Shown here: positions 45,886 through 55,327 of the stretch, piece by piece | Layout of the letters: every line of letters starts with the position of its first letter | Position numbering within the stretch: the first letter of the stretch is position 1 | Assembly (NCBI GenBank): GCA_023386955.1 | Contig: JAEWIS010000044.1 | Location: forward strand, 1-64,000 | Source of the DNA: Bacillota bacterium | GTDB taxonomy: Bacteria > Bacillota > Bacilli > Paenibacillales > NBRC-103111 | DNA length: 64,000 nt | Reading direction: 5' to 3' | Position numbers and translations under genes: made by a program | Notes under the pieces: generated by a model | Databases searched by the model: none | Told to the model about the DNA's origin: nothing | What the model saw: the letters and a program-made list of their open reading frames with translations, nothing else

Positions 45886-46758
45886 ATGATTCATGATAAA
45901 ACCCTTGGCAACCGGATCTTCGATATCATCAACCACACGCTGCTGCTTCTCATCGCCCTCATCTGCGTGCTGCCCTTTGTCTATGTGGTGGCCGTTTCCT
46001 TCGCCAGCCCTGCCGAGGTGGCCAAGGGCGGGCTTATCTTGTGGCCGAAGGAATGGTCTCTGGCCTCATACCGGTATATTTTTTCCACGGACACGCTGTT
46101 CCGAAGCATGCTGGTCTCCATTTATATCACCGTGGTGGGCACCTTCATCAACCTGCTGTTCACCTCTCTGATGGCTTACCCGCTGGCCAAAACCCAGCTC
46201 CGGGGTCGGCAAATCATTCTCCTGGGTGTGTTGTTCACCATGCTGTTCGGCGGCGGTATGATTCCCACCTACTTTGTGGTGAAGGCCCTGCATCTGACCA
46301 ATTCCCTGTGGGCCCTGATGATCCCCAGCGCCATCAGCGCGTTTAACCTGATTGTCTTGAAGAATTTCTTCCAGAACATTCCGGACGGCCTGGAGGATTC
46401 CGCGCGGATCGACGGCTGCAATGATGTGGGGGTGCTGTTCCGGATCGTGCTGCCCTTGTCGCTTCCGGCTATGGCCACCTTCGGGCTTTTCTACGCGGTG
46501 GGGCACTGGAACCAATTCTTCAATGCCATCCTGTACATCAATGATAACCGGATGTGGCCCATTCAGGTGCTGCTCCGTGAAATCGTCATCCTGGCCCAAA
46601 GCAGCATCGGGGACACCACCATCGACAGTGCAGATATCCAGCCGCTGACCATCCGGATGGCCGTTATTGTCTTCGCGACCATCCCGATTTTGATGGTGTA
46701 CCCGTTCCTCCAGAAGCACTTCGCCAAGGGCGTAATGTTGGGTTCGGTCAAAGGCTGA
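45886..46758 (+). CDS. CUT1 ABC importer permease 2 (YtcP-type), second sugar locus
   Basis: The 290-residue protein has six membrane segments, the docking motif LEDSARIDGCND...IVLPLS about residue 170 and the MLGSVKG terminus of YtcP-like permeases. The start at 45886 has AAGGACGGGAG upstream. It is followed 101 bp later by the cognate binding protein. Confidence 0.9.
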   Translation: MIHDKTLGNRIFDIINHTLLLLIALICVLPFVYVVAVSFASPAEVAKGGLILWPKEWSLASYRYIFSTDTLFRSMLVSIYITVVGTFINLLFTSLMAYPLAKTQLRGRQIILLGVLFTMLFGGGMIPTYFVVKALHLTNSLWALMIPSAISAFNLIVLKNFFQNIPDGLEDSARIDGCNDVGVLFRIVLPLSLPAMATFGLFYAVGHWNQFFNAILYINDNRMWPIQVLLREIVILAQSSIGDTTIDSADIQPLTIRMAVIVFATIPILMVYPFLQKHFAKGVMLGSVKG

Positions 46759-46859
46759 CCGTAACCCGCAACCGGCTTCACCGCTATGAATCCCGTGCCG
46801 GCACAACGGCGTGGCGCTGACATAGACATCCAATTCTATTGTAAAGGGGCAGCAAAAAA

Positions 46860-48404
46860 ATGAAGAAACAAGCAGCATTATTGGTAGGCACCGCCATGCT
46901 GGCATCCACGGTCCTGTCGGCCTGCGGCGGATCGGACGAACCGGCCTCCGTTGCCGGAAGCCCAACAGCCGCAAGCCCGGGGGCAAGCAGCCAGCCGGTT
47001 AAGGAGGAAAAGCCGTTTGACCTGACCATCACGGTCAACCAGGTGGGCGAGGTGCCCGCCAAGGGTAATGCCCTGGAGCAGGCGCTGGCCAAGTACACCA
47101 ATACCAATCTGAGCTTTCAGTGGATTCCCACCTCCGCCTATGACGAAAAAATCAATGTTATGATCGCCTCCAATGAGCTGCCCAAGCTGCTCAAGGTCAA
47201 CTATGTGCCCACCATCATCAATGCTATGAGGTCCGATGTATTCTGGGAAATCGGCCCGTATCTGAAGGATTACAAAAATTTGGCGGCCCAGCCTCAGGCC
47301 TATTACGACAATATCAAAGCCGACGGCAAGCTCTACGGCATTCCCATCTTCCGGGATATGGGCCGGGCTGTGGTCCACTACCGCAAGGATTGGATGGATG
47401 CCGCCGGGTTGAAGCTCCCCAAAACCCTGGATGACTGGTACGCCATATTCAAGGCCATGGGAGATGGAGACCCGGACAAAAACGGTAAGAAGGATACCTA
47501 CGGCTATCTGCTGGATAAGGCCTACAATCAGGGGACAGGCTCCACCCTCACCCGTTTTGCCGTGGCACAGGGCGGTCCGAACAAATGGAAGGTGGATGAC
47601 AAGGGTAATTTTACCCCCGAGTTCATGACCGATGAGTTCTTCAATACCATGAAGCTGTTTAAGCGCCTGTACCAGGAAAATCTGATCAACCAGGATTTTG
47701 CCGTTGTTGAGGCTTCCACTAACGACAAGGCGTATGAGTCCGGCCGGGTGGCCTTCCGGATTTCCGGGGGCAATGCCCAGTCCATGCTGACGAACCTGAT
47801 CAAGGTGGTGCCTACGGCACAGATGGACGCAGCTCCCCTGGAGGGTCCGAACGGCATTCGGGTTCCTGCCGAAAGCGGCAACGCGGGCATTCTGACCATC
47901 CCCAAGTCCTCCGTGAAGAACGAAGCGGAGCTGAAGCGGGTGCTGAGTTTCCTTGATAAGCTGCTGGACAAGGAAATGGTCTATCTGCTGAACAAGGGCA
48001 TTGAGGGCAAGCATTACAAGATCGACGGCAACTTCACTGTTTCATTGGATAAGGACGCCGACGCCAAGGAAGTGAAGCCGTACCGGGATACGCTGATCCA
48101 GCGGGGCGACAACTACAATATGGATAAAGTGACGAAGGATACGGACCTGTTCCTGAAGAACAAAAAAATCGTCACGGAAAATGACAAGTTCATCGTCAAC
48201 AATCCTGCATTGACATTGGTCTCCACCATCTACACCGAACGGGGCAAAGAGCTGGAGCAGATGATTACGGATGCCGAAACCAAGTTCATTATGGGCAAAA
48301 TCGATGAGGCCGGCTGGAAATCGGAAATCGACAAGTGGAAAAAAGCCGGCGGCGACAAGCTGATGGAGGAATATAAGGCGGATTACCTGAAGACCAAAAA
48401 ATAA
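46860..48404 (+). CDS. ABC importer solute-binding lipoprotein (LplA-type), second sugar locus
   Basis: The 514-residue lipoprotein (VLSAC, Cys 22) has a Ser/Ala/Pro tether, DPDKNGKKDTYG as a calcium-type loop, and LNKGIEGKHYKI near residue 380. It is the binding protein of the permease pair upstream and a paralogue of the regulator-linked lipoprotein at 43180. That pairing suggests both recognise related ligands. AAAGGGGC precedes ATG 46860. Confidence 0.9.
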   Translation: MKKQAALLVGTAMLASTVLSACGGSDEPASVAGSPTAASPGASSQPVKEEKPFDLTITVNQVGEVPAKGNALEQALAKYTNTNLSFQWIPTSAYDEKINVMIASNELPKLLKVNYVPTIINAMRSDVFWEIGPYLKDYKNLAAQPQAYYDNIKADGKLYGIPIFRDMGRAVVHYRKDWMDAAGLKLPKTLDDWYAIFKAMGDGDPDKNGKKDTYGYLLDKAYNQGTGSTLTRFAVAQGGPNKWKVDDKGNFTPEFMTDEFFNTMKLFKRLYQENLINQDFAVVEASTNDKAYESGRVAFRISGGNAQSMLTNLIKVVPTAQMDAAPLEGPNGIRVPAESGNAGILTIPKSSVKNEAELKRVLSFLDKLLDKEMVYLLNKGIEGKHYKIDGNFTVSLDKDADAKEVKPYRDTLIQRGDNYNMDKVTKDTDLFLKNKKIVTENDKFIVNNPALTLVSTIYTERGKELEQMITDAETKFIMGKIDEAGWKSEIDKWKKAGGDKLMEEYKADYLKTKK

Positions 48405-48424
48405 AAAGACTTTCTTGAAAAAAG

Positions 48425-48467
48425 AGGCTGTCCCTTGCCAAATCAACGGCGAAGGGGCAGCTTTGTC
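48425..48467 (+). terminator. terminator of the second sugar importer
   Basis: AGGCTGTCCCTTGCC pairs with GGCGAAGGGGCAGCT with minor mismatches, followed by a T-containing tail. Confidence 0.7.
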
Positions 48468-48496
48468 CTGTTATATGAACAGTCTACGAAATAAGA

Positions 48497-48525
48497 TTGT
48501 CGCCTTTCCCCCCAACATCTATAAT
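48497..48525 (+). promoter_or_regulatory. sigma-A promoter of the hybrid-kinase operon
   Basis: TTGTCG (48497-48502), a 17-bp spacer and a perfect TATAAT (48520-48525) lie 38 bp before the start codon. Confidence 0.65.
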
Positions 48526-48563
48526 AGCTAGTAGAAAAAGTCTACCAGGAGAGGAAAGTGGGC

Positions 48564-51500
48564 ATGTTCCGCAAAGGCAGATTTACGATACGCTCCAAAA
48601 TGATTGTCGGCTACATGATCATCCTGTTATTCCTGGGATCGGCGCTGCTTTTGCTAAACAATCAAATTGCTTCCCTGCAGCGGGCGATTGAATTTATAAC
48701 CGAGCACGACATTGCGGTTCATAACCTGGCCAACCAGGTGGAGAAGCATGTTATTGATATGGAAACCGGGCAGCGGGGATATATTATCGCAGGCGACGAG
48801 GCTTATCTGGAGCCTTATGTAACCGGCAAGACCCAGTGGCCGCTGGATTATGAGGAATTATCCGCGATGGTGGAGGATAATCCCGGGCAGCAGCGGAAGC
48901 TGCAGCTGATTAAGTCGGGAATCGAGGAGTGGATCAAAACAGCCGGAGAACCCACAATTGCTTTTAAGCGGGAGGGGGATACCGCCAGCCTTCAGAATTT
49001 TTTCAAGGTTGATGCGGGCAAACAAATTATCGATCCCCTCCGCAAGCAATTGGAGGATTTCCGCCAGTCCGAGCTGGCCTTGACCCAGGAGCGGGTCTCC
49101 GGTCTGAATGGGCAGAATACGGGCTTGCAGCTGGCCCTGACCATTATTTTTGCTCTCATTGTGGTAATTTCCATCATTACGGGCACCATGCTGTCTAATT
49201 CCATTGTCAAAACCATCAAGGATGTTATCGGAGCCATCACCGAAATTGCTAAGGCGGACGGCGCCCAGACGGGCAAACGGATTGTCACGAACACCCGGGA
49301 TGAAGTGAAGGATTTGAGCGATGCCACCAACCTGCTCCTGGAGAGCCAGGAGAGGCAGAATTGGCTGCAGACCGGGATAACCGAGGTGGCCACCTCTTAT
49401 CAGGGGCAGTCCGACATTTCCCCGCTGGCACAAGTCCTTGTCCGGAAGCTGGCAGAGCTGCTGGGTGCAGGCTTCGGGGTGTTCTATCTCCGTTCCGGTG
49501 ACAAGCTGGTGAAATATGCTTCTTACGCTGCCAACGGGGATGACCCGGGAATGGAAAGCTTCCGGATGGGGGCAGGACTGATCGGCCAAAGCGCCGCCGA
49601 AAACCGGATATGTCTGCTGGAGCAGGTTCCGGACCACCACATTCAGATTACTACCGGATTGGGGGCATCCAACCCCAACAGCATTCTGATTGTGCCCATT
49701 GAACATGAAGGCCGTGTTTACGGTGTCCTGGAATTTGCATCCTTTGCCGTGTTTACGTCCCAGCACCGGAAGCTTGCGGAGCAAACCCGCAGCACAATTG
49801 GAATGATGATTAATAATGTGCTGAACCAGATGGAGGTCAAACGCCTGCTGGAGGAATCCCAAGCCATGTCCGAGGAGCTGCAGCAGCAGACCGAGGAATT
49901 GACGGCACAGTCGGAAGAATTGATGGCCCAGCAGGATGAATTGAAGACGGCCAACGACTCCCTCCGCCAGTCAGAGATGCGCTTGAAGCTTCAGCAGGAG
50001 GATCTGGAAACCAACAATGAGGAGCTGACCAAACGATCCGACCAGCTTCTCCAGAATGCGCGGCGGATGCAGGAAACGAATGTGCGCATTGAAGAGCAGA
50101 AGACGCTTCTGGAGCAGCAGGCGAACGATTTGATGACCGCCTCCCGCTATAAGTCCGAATTCCTGGCGAATATGTCCCATGAGCTCCGTACCCCGCTGAA
50201 CAGCCTGCTTATCTTGTCCCAGCTGCTGGCGGAGAACCGGGAGGGCAATCTGCAGACGAAGCAGATTGAGTTCGCATCCACCATTCATTCGGCAGGAAGC
50301 GATCTGCTGCGGCTGATTGATGAAATTCTCGATTTGTCCAAGATCGAATCGGGGCAGATGAACATTGAGCTTGAGCCGGTTTCCTGGGATGAAATCCTGG
50401 GCAGCCTGGAGCGCAGCTTCCATACCCTGGCGGAGAAGAAGAATATTGATTTTCTCTTAGAGCTGGAGGAAAGTCTGCAGACGCAGAAGTTGGTAACGGA
50501 CTCCCACCGTCTGCTGCAGATCTTGAAGAATCTGCTCTCCAATGCGTTCAAATTCACCAACCAGGGCCAGATACAGCTCCAGATTGGCAGTGCAGAAGGA
50601 AAGAACGGGGAGCCAGAGATCTCGTTCAGCGTAACCGACACCGGAATTGGTATTGCCGAGGAGAAAAAGGCGATTATCTTCGAAGCCTTCCAGCAGGCGG
50701 ACGGGTCAACCAGCCGCAAGTATGGGGGGACCGGCTTGGGTCTGACCATCAGCCGGGATCTGGCTCTTCTATTGGGCGGGCGCATCGAGGTGGAGAGCCG
50801 GGAAGGGGCCGGCAGCCACTTCACACTATATCTGCCTGTGGCTCCCAAGGCAGGAAGTACACAATCCATGAAGGAAATTGCTGTTGCGGCTGTGGATGAA
50901 GCACCTGCTCCAGCCCTCCTGCCAGCGCCTGATGTGCTGGCTCCGCTCCAACCGGAGGCAAACCAGGAATGGGTAGGGGCGGAGGACTTGCCCGATGACC
51001 GTCATGACCTGCAGCCGGAAGACCGGGTGATGCTGATTATTGAGGATGATAAGCGTTTTGCCAAGATTCTTTTGGATCAGATCCGCGAGCGGAGGTTTAA
51101 GGGCATCGTTGCGCTTCAGGGAGACAAAGGGCTGGCGTTAGCCAATAGGTATAAGCCGGATGCCATCATTCTGGATATTGAGCTGCCCGTTATCGACGGC
51201 TGGTCCGTGCTGGAGCGGCTGAAGCAGCAGCCGGAATTGCGCCACATTCCTGTCCATGTAATTTCTATTGTGGATGAGGCGCAGCAGGGGCTGCTGAAGG
51301 GCGCTATCGCCTATTTGCAGAAGCCCGTTGACCGGCAGGGGCTGGATAACGCCCTGTCCCGGATCGAGCATTTCCTGGACCGCTCCGTCAAACGCCTGCT
51401 GATCGTAGAGGATGATGAGGTACTGCGGGACAGTATGGTCCATCTGATGGAGCATGATGATGTCATCATCAAAGCGGTATCCTCGGGTCAAGAGGCATTG

Positions 51501-52193
51501 GACGAGCTGGAGCAGAGCCATTATGATTGTATGGTGCTGGACCTCGGTCTGGGGGATATCTCCGGCTTCGAAATTCTGGACCGGATCCGGCAGAGGGAGG
51601 AGCTCCGACAGCTCCCGATTATTATCTACACCGGCAGGGAGCTGGACCGCAAGGAAGAACTCGAAATCCGCAAATATGCAGAGAGCATCATTATCAAGAA
51701 TGTTAAATCCGAGGAGCGGTTGTTCGACGAAACGGCGCTGTTCCTGCACCGTGTTGAAGCCCATTTGCCGGAAAACCGCCGGCTCATTCTCAAGAAGCTG
51801 TATAAGGACGAGGATCTGTTCCGGGGCAAACGCATTTTACTTGTGGAGGACGATATCCGCAACATCTTCGCACTGACGAATGTGCTGCAGTCCCATCACT
51901 TGAACGTAACCTTTGTTGAAAATGGAAAAGAGGCTCTTGAGCAGCTGGAGAGGGATCCCGATTTCGATCTTATTCTGATGGATATCATGATGCCCGAACT
52001 GGACGGCTACCAGGCCATCAAGGCGATCCGGCAAATGCCAGAGCTGGACACGGTGCCGATTATCGCGCTTACCGCCAAGGCCATGAAGGAAGACCGGCAG
52101 CGCTGCATTGATATGGGGGCTTCCGATTATATCAGCAAGCCCATCGATATTGAAAAGCTGCTTTCCCTATTGAAGGTATGGCTATATAAGTAA
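48564..52193 (+). CDS. hybrid sensor kinase: CHASE3-HAMP-GAF-HisKA-HATPase-three receivers
   Basis: About 1209 residues. Two membrane helices (about 15-33 and 187-212) bracket a CHASE3-like sensor (VIDMETGQRGYIIAGDEAYLEPY). HAMP, a GAF domain (about 280-415) and a Gln/Glu-rich coiled coil follow. HisKA has the phospho-acceptor in NMSHELRTPLNSL (His about 539). The ATPase domain shows NAFKFT, DTGIGI and GGTGLGLTISRDL. Three receiver domains (about 822-935, 942-1060 and 1092-1208) keep their Asp (DIELPVIDG, DLGLGDISG, DIMMPELDG); the second has IKN in place of the usual KP. AGGAGAGG lies 9 nt before ATG 48564. No HPt domain or DNA-binding output is encoded nearby, so the phosphorelay target is unknown. 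Confidence 0.92.
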   Translation: MFRKGRFTIRSKMIVGYMIILLFLGSALLLLNNQIASLQRAIEFITEHDIAVHNLANQVEKHVIDMETGQRGYIIAGDEAYLEPYVTGKTQWPLDYEELSAMVEDNPGQQRKLQLIKSGIEEWIKTAGEPTIAFKREGDTASLQNFFKVDAGKQIIDPLRKQLEDFRQSELALTQERVSGLNGQNTGLQLALTIIFALIVVISIITGTMLSNSIVKTIKDVIGAITEIAKADGAQTGKRIVTNTRDEVKDLSDATNLLLESQERQNWLQTGITEVATSYQGQSDISPLAQVLVRKLAELLGAGFGVFYLRSGDKLVKYASYAANGDDPGMESFRMGAGLIGQSAAENRICLLEQVPDHHIQITTGLGASNPNSILIVPIEHEGRVYGVLEFASFAVFTSQHRKLAEQTRSTIGMMINNVLNQMEVKRLLEESQAMSEELQQQTEELTAQSEELMAQQDELKTANDSLRQSEMRLKLQQEDLETNNEELTKRSDQLLQNARRMQETNVRIEEQKTLLEQQANDLMTASRYKSEFLANMSHELRTPLNSLLILSQLLAENREGNLQTKQIEFASTIHSAGSDLLRLIDEILDLSKIESGQMNIELEPVSWDEILGSLERSFHTLAEKKNIDFLLELEESLQTQKLVTDSHRLLQILKNLLSNAFKFTNQGQIQLQIGSAEGKNGEPEISFSVTDTGIGIAEEKKAIIFEAFQQADGSTSRKYGGTGLGLTISRDLALLLGGRIEVESREGAGSHFTLYLPVAPKAGSTQSMKEIAVAAVDEAPAPALLPAPDVLAPLQPEANQEWVGAEDLPDDRHDLQPEDRVMLIIEDDKRFAKILLDQIRERRFKGIVALQGDKGLALANRYKPDAIILDIELPVIDGWSVLERLKQQPELRHIPVHVISIVDEAQQGLLKGAIAYLQKPVDRQGLDNALSRIEHFLDRSVKRLLIVEDDEVLRDSMVHLMEHDDVIIKAVSSGQEALDELEQSHYDCMVLDLGLGDISGFEILDRIRQREELRQLPIIIYTGRELDRKEELEIRKYAESIIIKNVKSEERLFDETALFLHRVEAHLPENRRLILKKLYKDEDLFRGKRILLVEDDIRNIFALTNVLQSHHLNVTFVENGKEALEQLERDPDFDLILMDIMMPELDGYQAIKAIRQMPELDTVPIIALTAKAMKEDRQRCIDMGASDYISKPIDIEKLLSLLKVWLYK

Positions 52194-52209
52194 AAGGAGG
52201 GGATGATTC

Positions 52210-53076
52210 ATCCGACCCGATTACGACGTTGTCTACCCCCCGGATGAAGCGGAGACGGCCGGCAGTCACGAGAAGCTGGAAATCCAGCTGCTTTTGCAGG
52301 CAATTTATCAAGCTTACGGATACGATTTCCGGAATTACGCGTATGATTCCATCCGCCGCCGGATTCTGCATGCCATGCAGGTTATGGGGGAACGCACGAT
52401 TTCCGGCTTCATCCCCCGCATTCTCCATGATCCGCGCCAGCTGCATCTGCTTCTGGATTTGCTGATTGTCAATGTCAGTGAAATGTTCCGTGATCCTTCC
52501 ATGTTCAAGGAATTCCGGAAGAAGGTCGTTCCTTTTCTGCGAACGTATCCGCACATCCGTATTTGGCATGCAGGCTGCTCCAGAGGCGAAGAGGTGCTGT
52601 CCATGGCGATCCTGCTGGAGGAGGAGGGCTTGTACGATAAGGCGCGGATCTACGCCACCGACATTGACGAGGGAGCGTTGGCCTTTGCCCGGGAAGGACA
52701 GTACCCCCTCTCCATTATGGAGAAGTTTGCCGTTAATTACCGGCTTGCGGGAGGAACCCGTGATTTCTCCGAGTATTATACGGTGGAGCATAACGAGGCC
52801 AGGTTCCGTCCAACGCTTCTGCGCAATGTGGTGTACGCCAGCCATAACCTGGTGACGGACCACTCCTTTAACGAATTCAACGTCATTATGTGCCGGAATG
52901 TGATGATTTACTTTGACCGCCAGCTCCAGAACCGCGTCCACCAGGTTTTCTATGACAGTCTGGCCATGTTCGGCTTTCTGTCGCTGGGCAGCCCGGAAAC
53001 CGTCTCCAATTTTGCAGGTTCGGATTGTTATGAACCTATTAACGAGAAAGAAAAGCTCTACCGGAGAATCAAATAA
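52210..53076 (+). CDS. cheR: CheR-type protein-glutamate methyltransferase with an abnormal start
   Basis: About 289 residues if translated from 52210. Motifs: YGYDFRNYAYDSIRRRI (CheR N-domain), WHAGCSRGEEVLSMAILL (SAM-binding, variant of ..GCSTGEEPYS..), YATDIDEGAL, and FNVIMCRNVMIYFD. The family methylates receptor glutamates; here it sits between two hybrid kinases and no chemoreceptor is seen. The start is odd. A strong AAAGGAGGGG (52193-52202) is followed by ATG 52203 in the wrong frame. The CheR frame is open from 52207 and has no ATG, GTG or TTG until TTG 52294, which would remove the family-typical LEIQLLLQAIY stretch. ATC 52210 has ideal spacing. Either a rare start codon, a frameshift, or a one-base error explains this. 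Confidence 0.85.
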   Translation: MRPDYDVVYPPDEAETAGSHEKLEIQLLLQAIYQAYGYDFRNYAYDSIRRRILHAMQVMGERTISGFIPRILHDPRQLHLLLDLLIVNVSEMFRDPSMFKEFRKKVVPFLRTYPHIRIWHAGCSRGEEVLSMAILLEEEGLYDKARIYATDIDEGALAFAREGQYPLSIMEKFAVNYRLAGGTRDFSEYYTVEHNEARFRPTLLRNVVYASHNLVTDHSFNEFNVIMCRNVMIYFDRQLQNRVHQVFYDSLAMFGFLSLGSPETVSNFAGSDCYEPINEKEKLYRRIK

Positions 53077-53101
53077 GTGATAGAGATGAGGGAGAATCCC
53101 A

Positions 53102-55084
53102 TTGGAGAGCGATAATTCCGTCAATATTCTGCTGGTGGATGACCACCCTGAGAACCTGCTGGCTCTCGAGGCTGTATTGGCGGACGAACCCTACAGGCTG
53201 ATTCGTGCGAATTCAGGCTCTGAAGCGCTGAAATGTCTGCTGCGGGATGAAATTTCACTGATCCTGCTGGATGTGCAAATGCCTGATATGGACGGCTTCG
53301 AAACCGCCCGGCATATTCAAGCCTATGAACGGTCCCGGCATATCCCGATTATATTCTTAAGCGCCACCAGTAAGGATGCCATCCATCTTTCCGCAGGTTA
53401 TTCTGCCGGTGGCATTGACTATATGGTGAAGCCCTTTGTTCCCCAAATTCTGAAGGCGAAGGTGCAGGCTTTTGTCCGGCTCTTCAAAATGCAGCTGAGG
53501 CTGCAGCACCAAACCGCCCAGCTGACCCAAGCCAATGAGGCCTTGGTACAGGCGACGGAGCAGCTGACCAAGGCGGAGGCCCAAGCCAGAATTGTGATGG
53601 AAACCTCCTTGGATACCGTTGTTGTGTTTGACCGCCGCGGGACGATTCTCCGGGTGAATCCGGCTGCAACAGAGCAATTCGGGTACACCTCCGACAATCT
53701 GGTCAACCGTCCGCTGTCCTTTTTACTGCCCGGGCTGGTGCAGTCTCCCTTTCAGGAGATGGCCGGGAAACGGTGGGAAACCGAGCTGTCGCGGCGGGAT
53801 GGTTCCGAGTTCCCTGCAGAAATTCAGCTGGGGTATTCCACGGACGGAGGTCTTTTGTTTGCCTGCAGCATCCGTGACATCACGGAGCGGCGCAAAGCGG
53901 AAGAGGCCTTGATCCAGGCGAAGGAAGCTGCCGAACGGGCTTCCTCCTCCAAGTCAGGCTTGTTTGCCTTTTTGAGCCATAAAATCCGAGATCCCCTGAG
54001 CGGGGTGACAGGTATGATGGATCTTCTGATGGAGTCCGGTCTGGAGCCGGAGCAGCGGAAGCTTGCAGACATGATCATGCAAAGCGGCAATGCGATGGTG
54101 TCGATCATGAACAATCTGCTTGATTATTCCAGGCTGGAATCCGGAGGAATGGAGCTGGAGGAGGAGGCCTTTTCTCTCCGGGGCTGTCTGGAGCAGGTCA
54201 GAGATATTTTTGCAGGCCAGCTGAAGGCTCAGCAATTGGATTTTGTGGTGATGATGGACCCCGAGCTGCCAGCCGCTGTGTTGGGTGATGCGGCGCGGCT
54301 GCGGCAGATTCTGATCCATGTGGTAGGCAATGCTGTAAAATTTACGAACGATGGGGGAGTTTATGTTTTCGTGCTGCAAACCGCCCGCACCGAAAACAGC
54401 GTAACTGCTGAGTTCCTGGTGAAAGACACCGGCATCGGGATTCCTCCGAATAAGGCGGATCTGCTGCTAAACTCCTTCGCCCAAGGGGAGGATTCCCACG
54501 GAAGGATAAACAGCGGCGCCGGACTCGGCCTTCCCATTGCCAAGTCGCTGGCGGAGATGATGGGCGGTTCTATCCGCATTGAAGCCCCCGGAGAGCCAGG
54601 CGCACTGGTGGCCGTCCAGGTGGTATTCCGTTTGTGCAGCTCTGCCGAGGCCAGCCTGCTGGATTTGGATCAAGCCATCCATCTGGCGGACGTAAAGGCC
54701 CTTGTGCCGATGCAGCCCCAGCAGATTCTGGTGGTGGATGACCGGGAGTTGGACCGGAGCCTCCTGCAGCATATGCTGCGGCATCTGGGCCATTCCGTGG
54801 AGCTTGTCCGTAACGGGGAAAAAGCCTTGCAGGCACGTGCTTCGGGCCGGAGCTATGACCTGGTGATTGTGGATATCCATCAGCCGGACTCCCATGTAAC
54901 CGAACTGGGCAGACGTTTGCAGCAGACAAGTCCCCCGGACGGGAATGAGACGCTGATTGCCCTAACCGATGATTCAAGCAAGGAACAGGAGAGGGCATGT
55001 ATGGAGGCGGGTTTTGCTGAGATTATCCGCAAGCCTATCCGCATGGAAGGACTGCGCCAGCTTATCTTGCGGCATACCACCTAA
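53102..55084 (+). CDS. hybrid kinase: receiver-PAS-HisKA-HATPase-receiver, cytoplasmic
   Basis: The 660-residue protein lacks membrane helices. A receiver (LLVDDHPEN, Asp 57 in LLDVQMPDMDG, VKPF) is followed by a short coiled coil and a PAS domain (about 160-265). HisKA has its His 293 in FLSHKIRDPLSG. The normal box is SHELRTPL, so the acidic residue after His is Lys, which may weaken autophosphorylation. The ATPase domain is intact (GNAVKFT, DTGIGI, GAGLGLPIAKSL), and a second receiver (LVVDDRE, IVDIHQPD, IRKPI) ends the protein. The start is TTG 53102 behind GAGGGAG. It is the last gene of the kinase-CheR operon. Confidence 0.88.
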   Translation: MESDNSVNILLVDDHPENLLALEAVLADEPYRLIRANSGSEALKCLLRDEISLILLDVQMPDMDGFETARHIQAYERSRHIPIIFLSATSKDAIHLSAGYSAGGIDYMVKPFVPQILKAKVQAFVRLFKMQLRLQHQTAQLTQANEALVQATEQLTKAEAQARIVMETSLDTVVVFDRRGTILRVNPAATEQFGYTSDNLVNRPLSFLLPGLVQSPFQEMAGKRWETELSRRDGSEFPAEIQLGYSTDGGLLFACSIRDITERRKAEEALIQAKEAAERASSSKSGLFAFLSHKIRDPLSGVTGMMDLLMESGLEPEQRKLADMIMQSGNAMVSIMNNLLDYSRLESGGMELEEEAFSLRGCLEQVRDIFAGQLKAQQLDFVVMMDPELPAAVLGDAARLRQILIHVVGNAVKFTNDGGVYVFVLQTARTENSVTAEFLVKDTGIGIPPNKADLLLNSFAQGEDSHGRINSGAGLGLPIAKSLAEMMGGSIRIEAPGEPGALVAVQVVFRLCSSAEASLLDLDQAIHLADVKALVPMQPQQILVVDDRELDRSLLQHMLRHLGHSVELVRNGEKALQARASGRSYDLVIVDIHQPDSHVTELGRRLQQTSPPDGNETLIALTDDSSKEQERACMEAGFAEIIRKPIRMEGLRQLILRHTT

Positions 55085-55249
55085 GGCCAGGGGGAGAATG
55101 AAGCAGCTGCTGACACAGAGGACGTTATTCTCGCTAAAGTCCGTCCGCATAGGGATGATTCGTCTATTTAACAGCTTCTGAGTCCGCGTAAAATAAGAAA
55201 AGACCGTTTTTCCGCTATAATAGCGGCCAACTGTCCGTTGGAGCCACAC

Positions 55250-55296
55250 CAAAAAAAGCTGGCCAGAAAACTTCCATGTTTCTGGTCAGCTTTTCT
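55250..55296. terminator. bidirectional terminator between the kinase operon and spoVR
   Basis: AAAGCTGGCCAGAAA pairs with TTTCTGGTCAGCTTT. Runs of A before and T after serve both convergent units. Confidence 0.9.
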
Positions 55297-55327
55297 ATTT
55301 GGGGGCTTTTTGGACAGCCTCTTCTAT

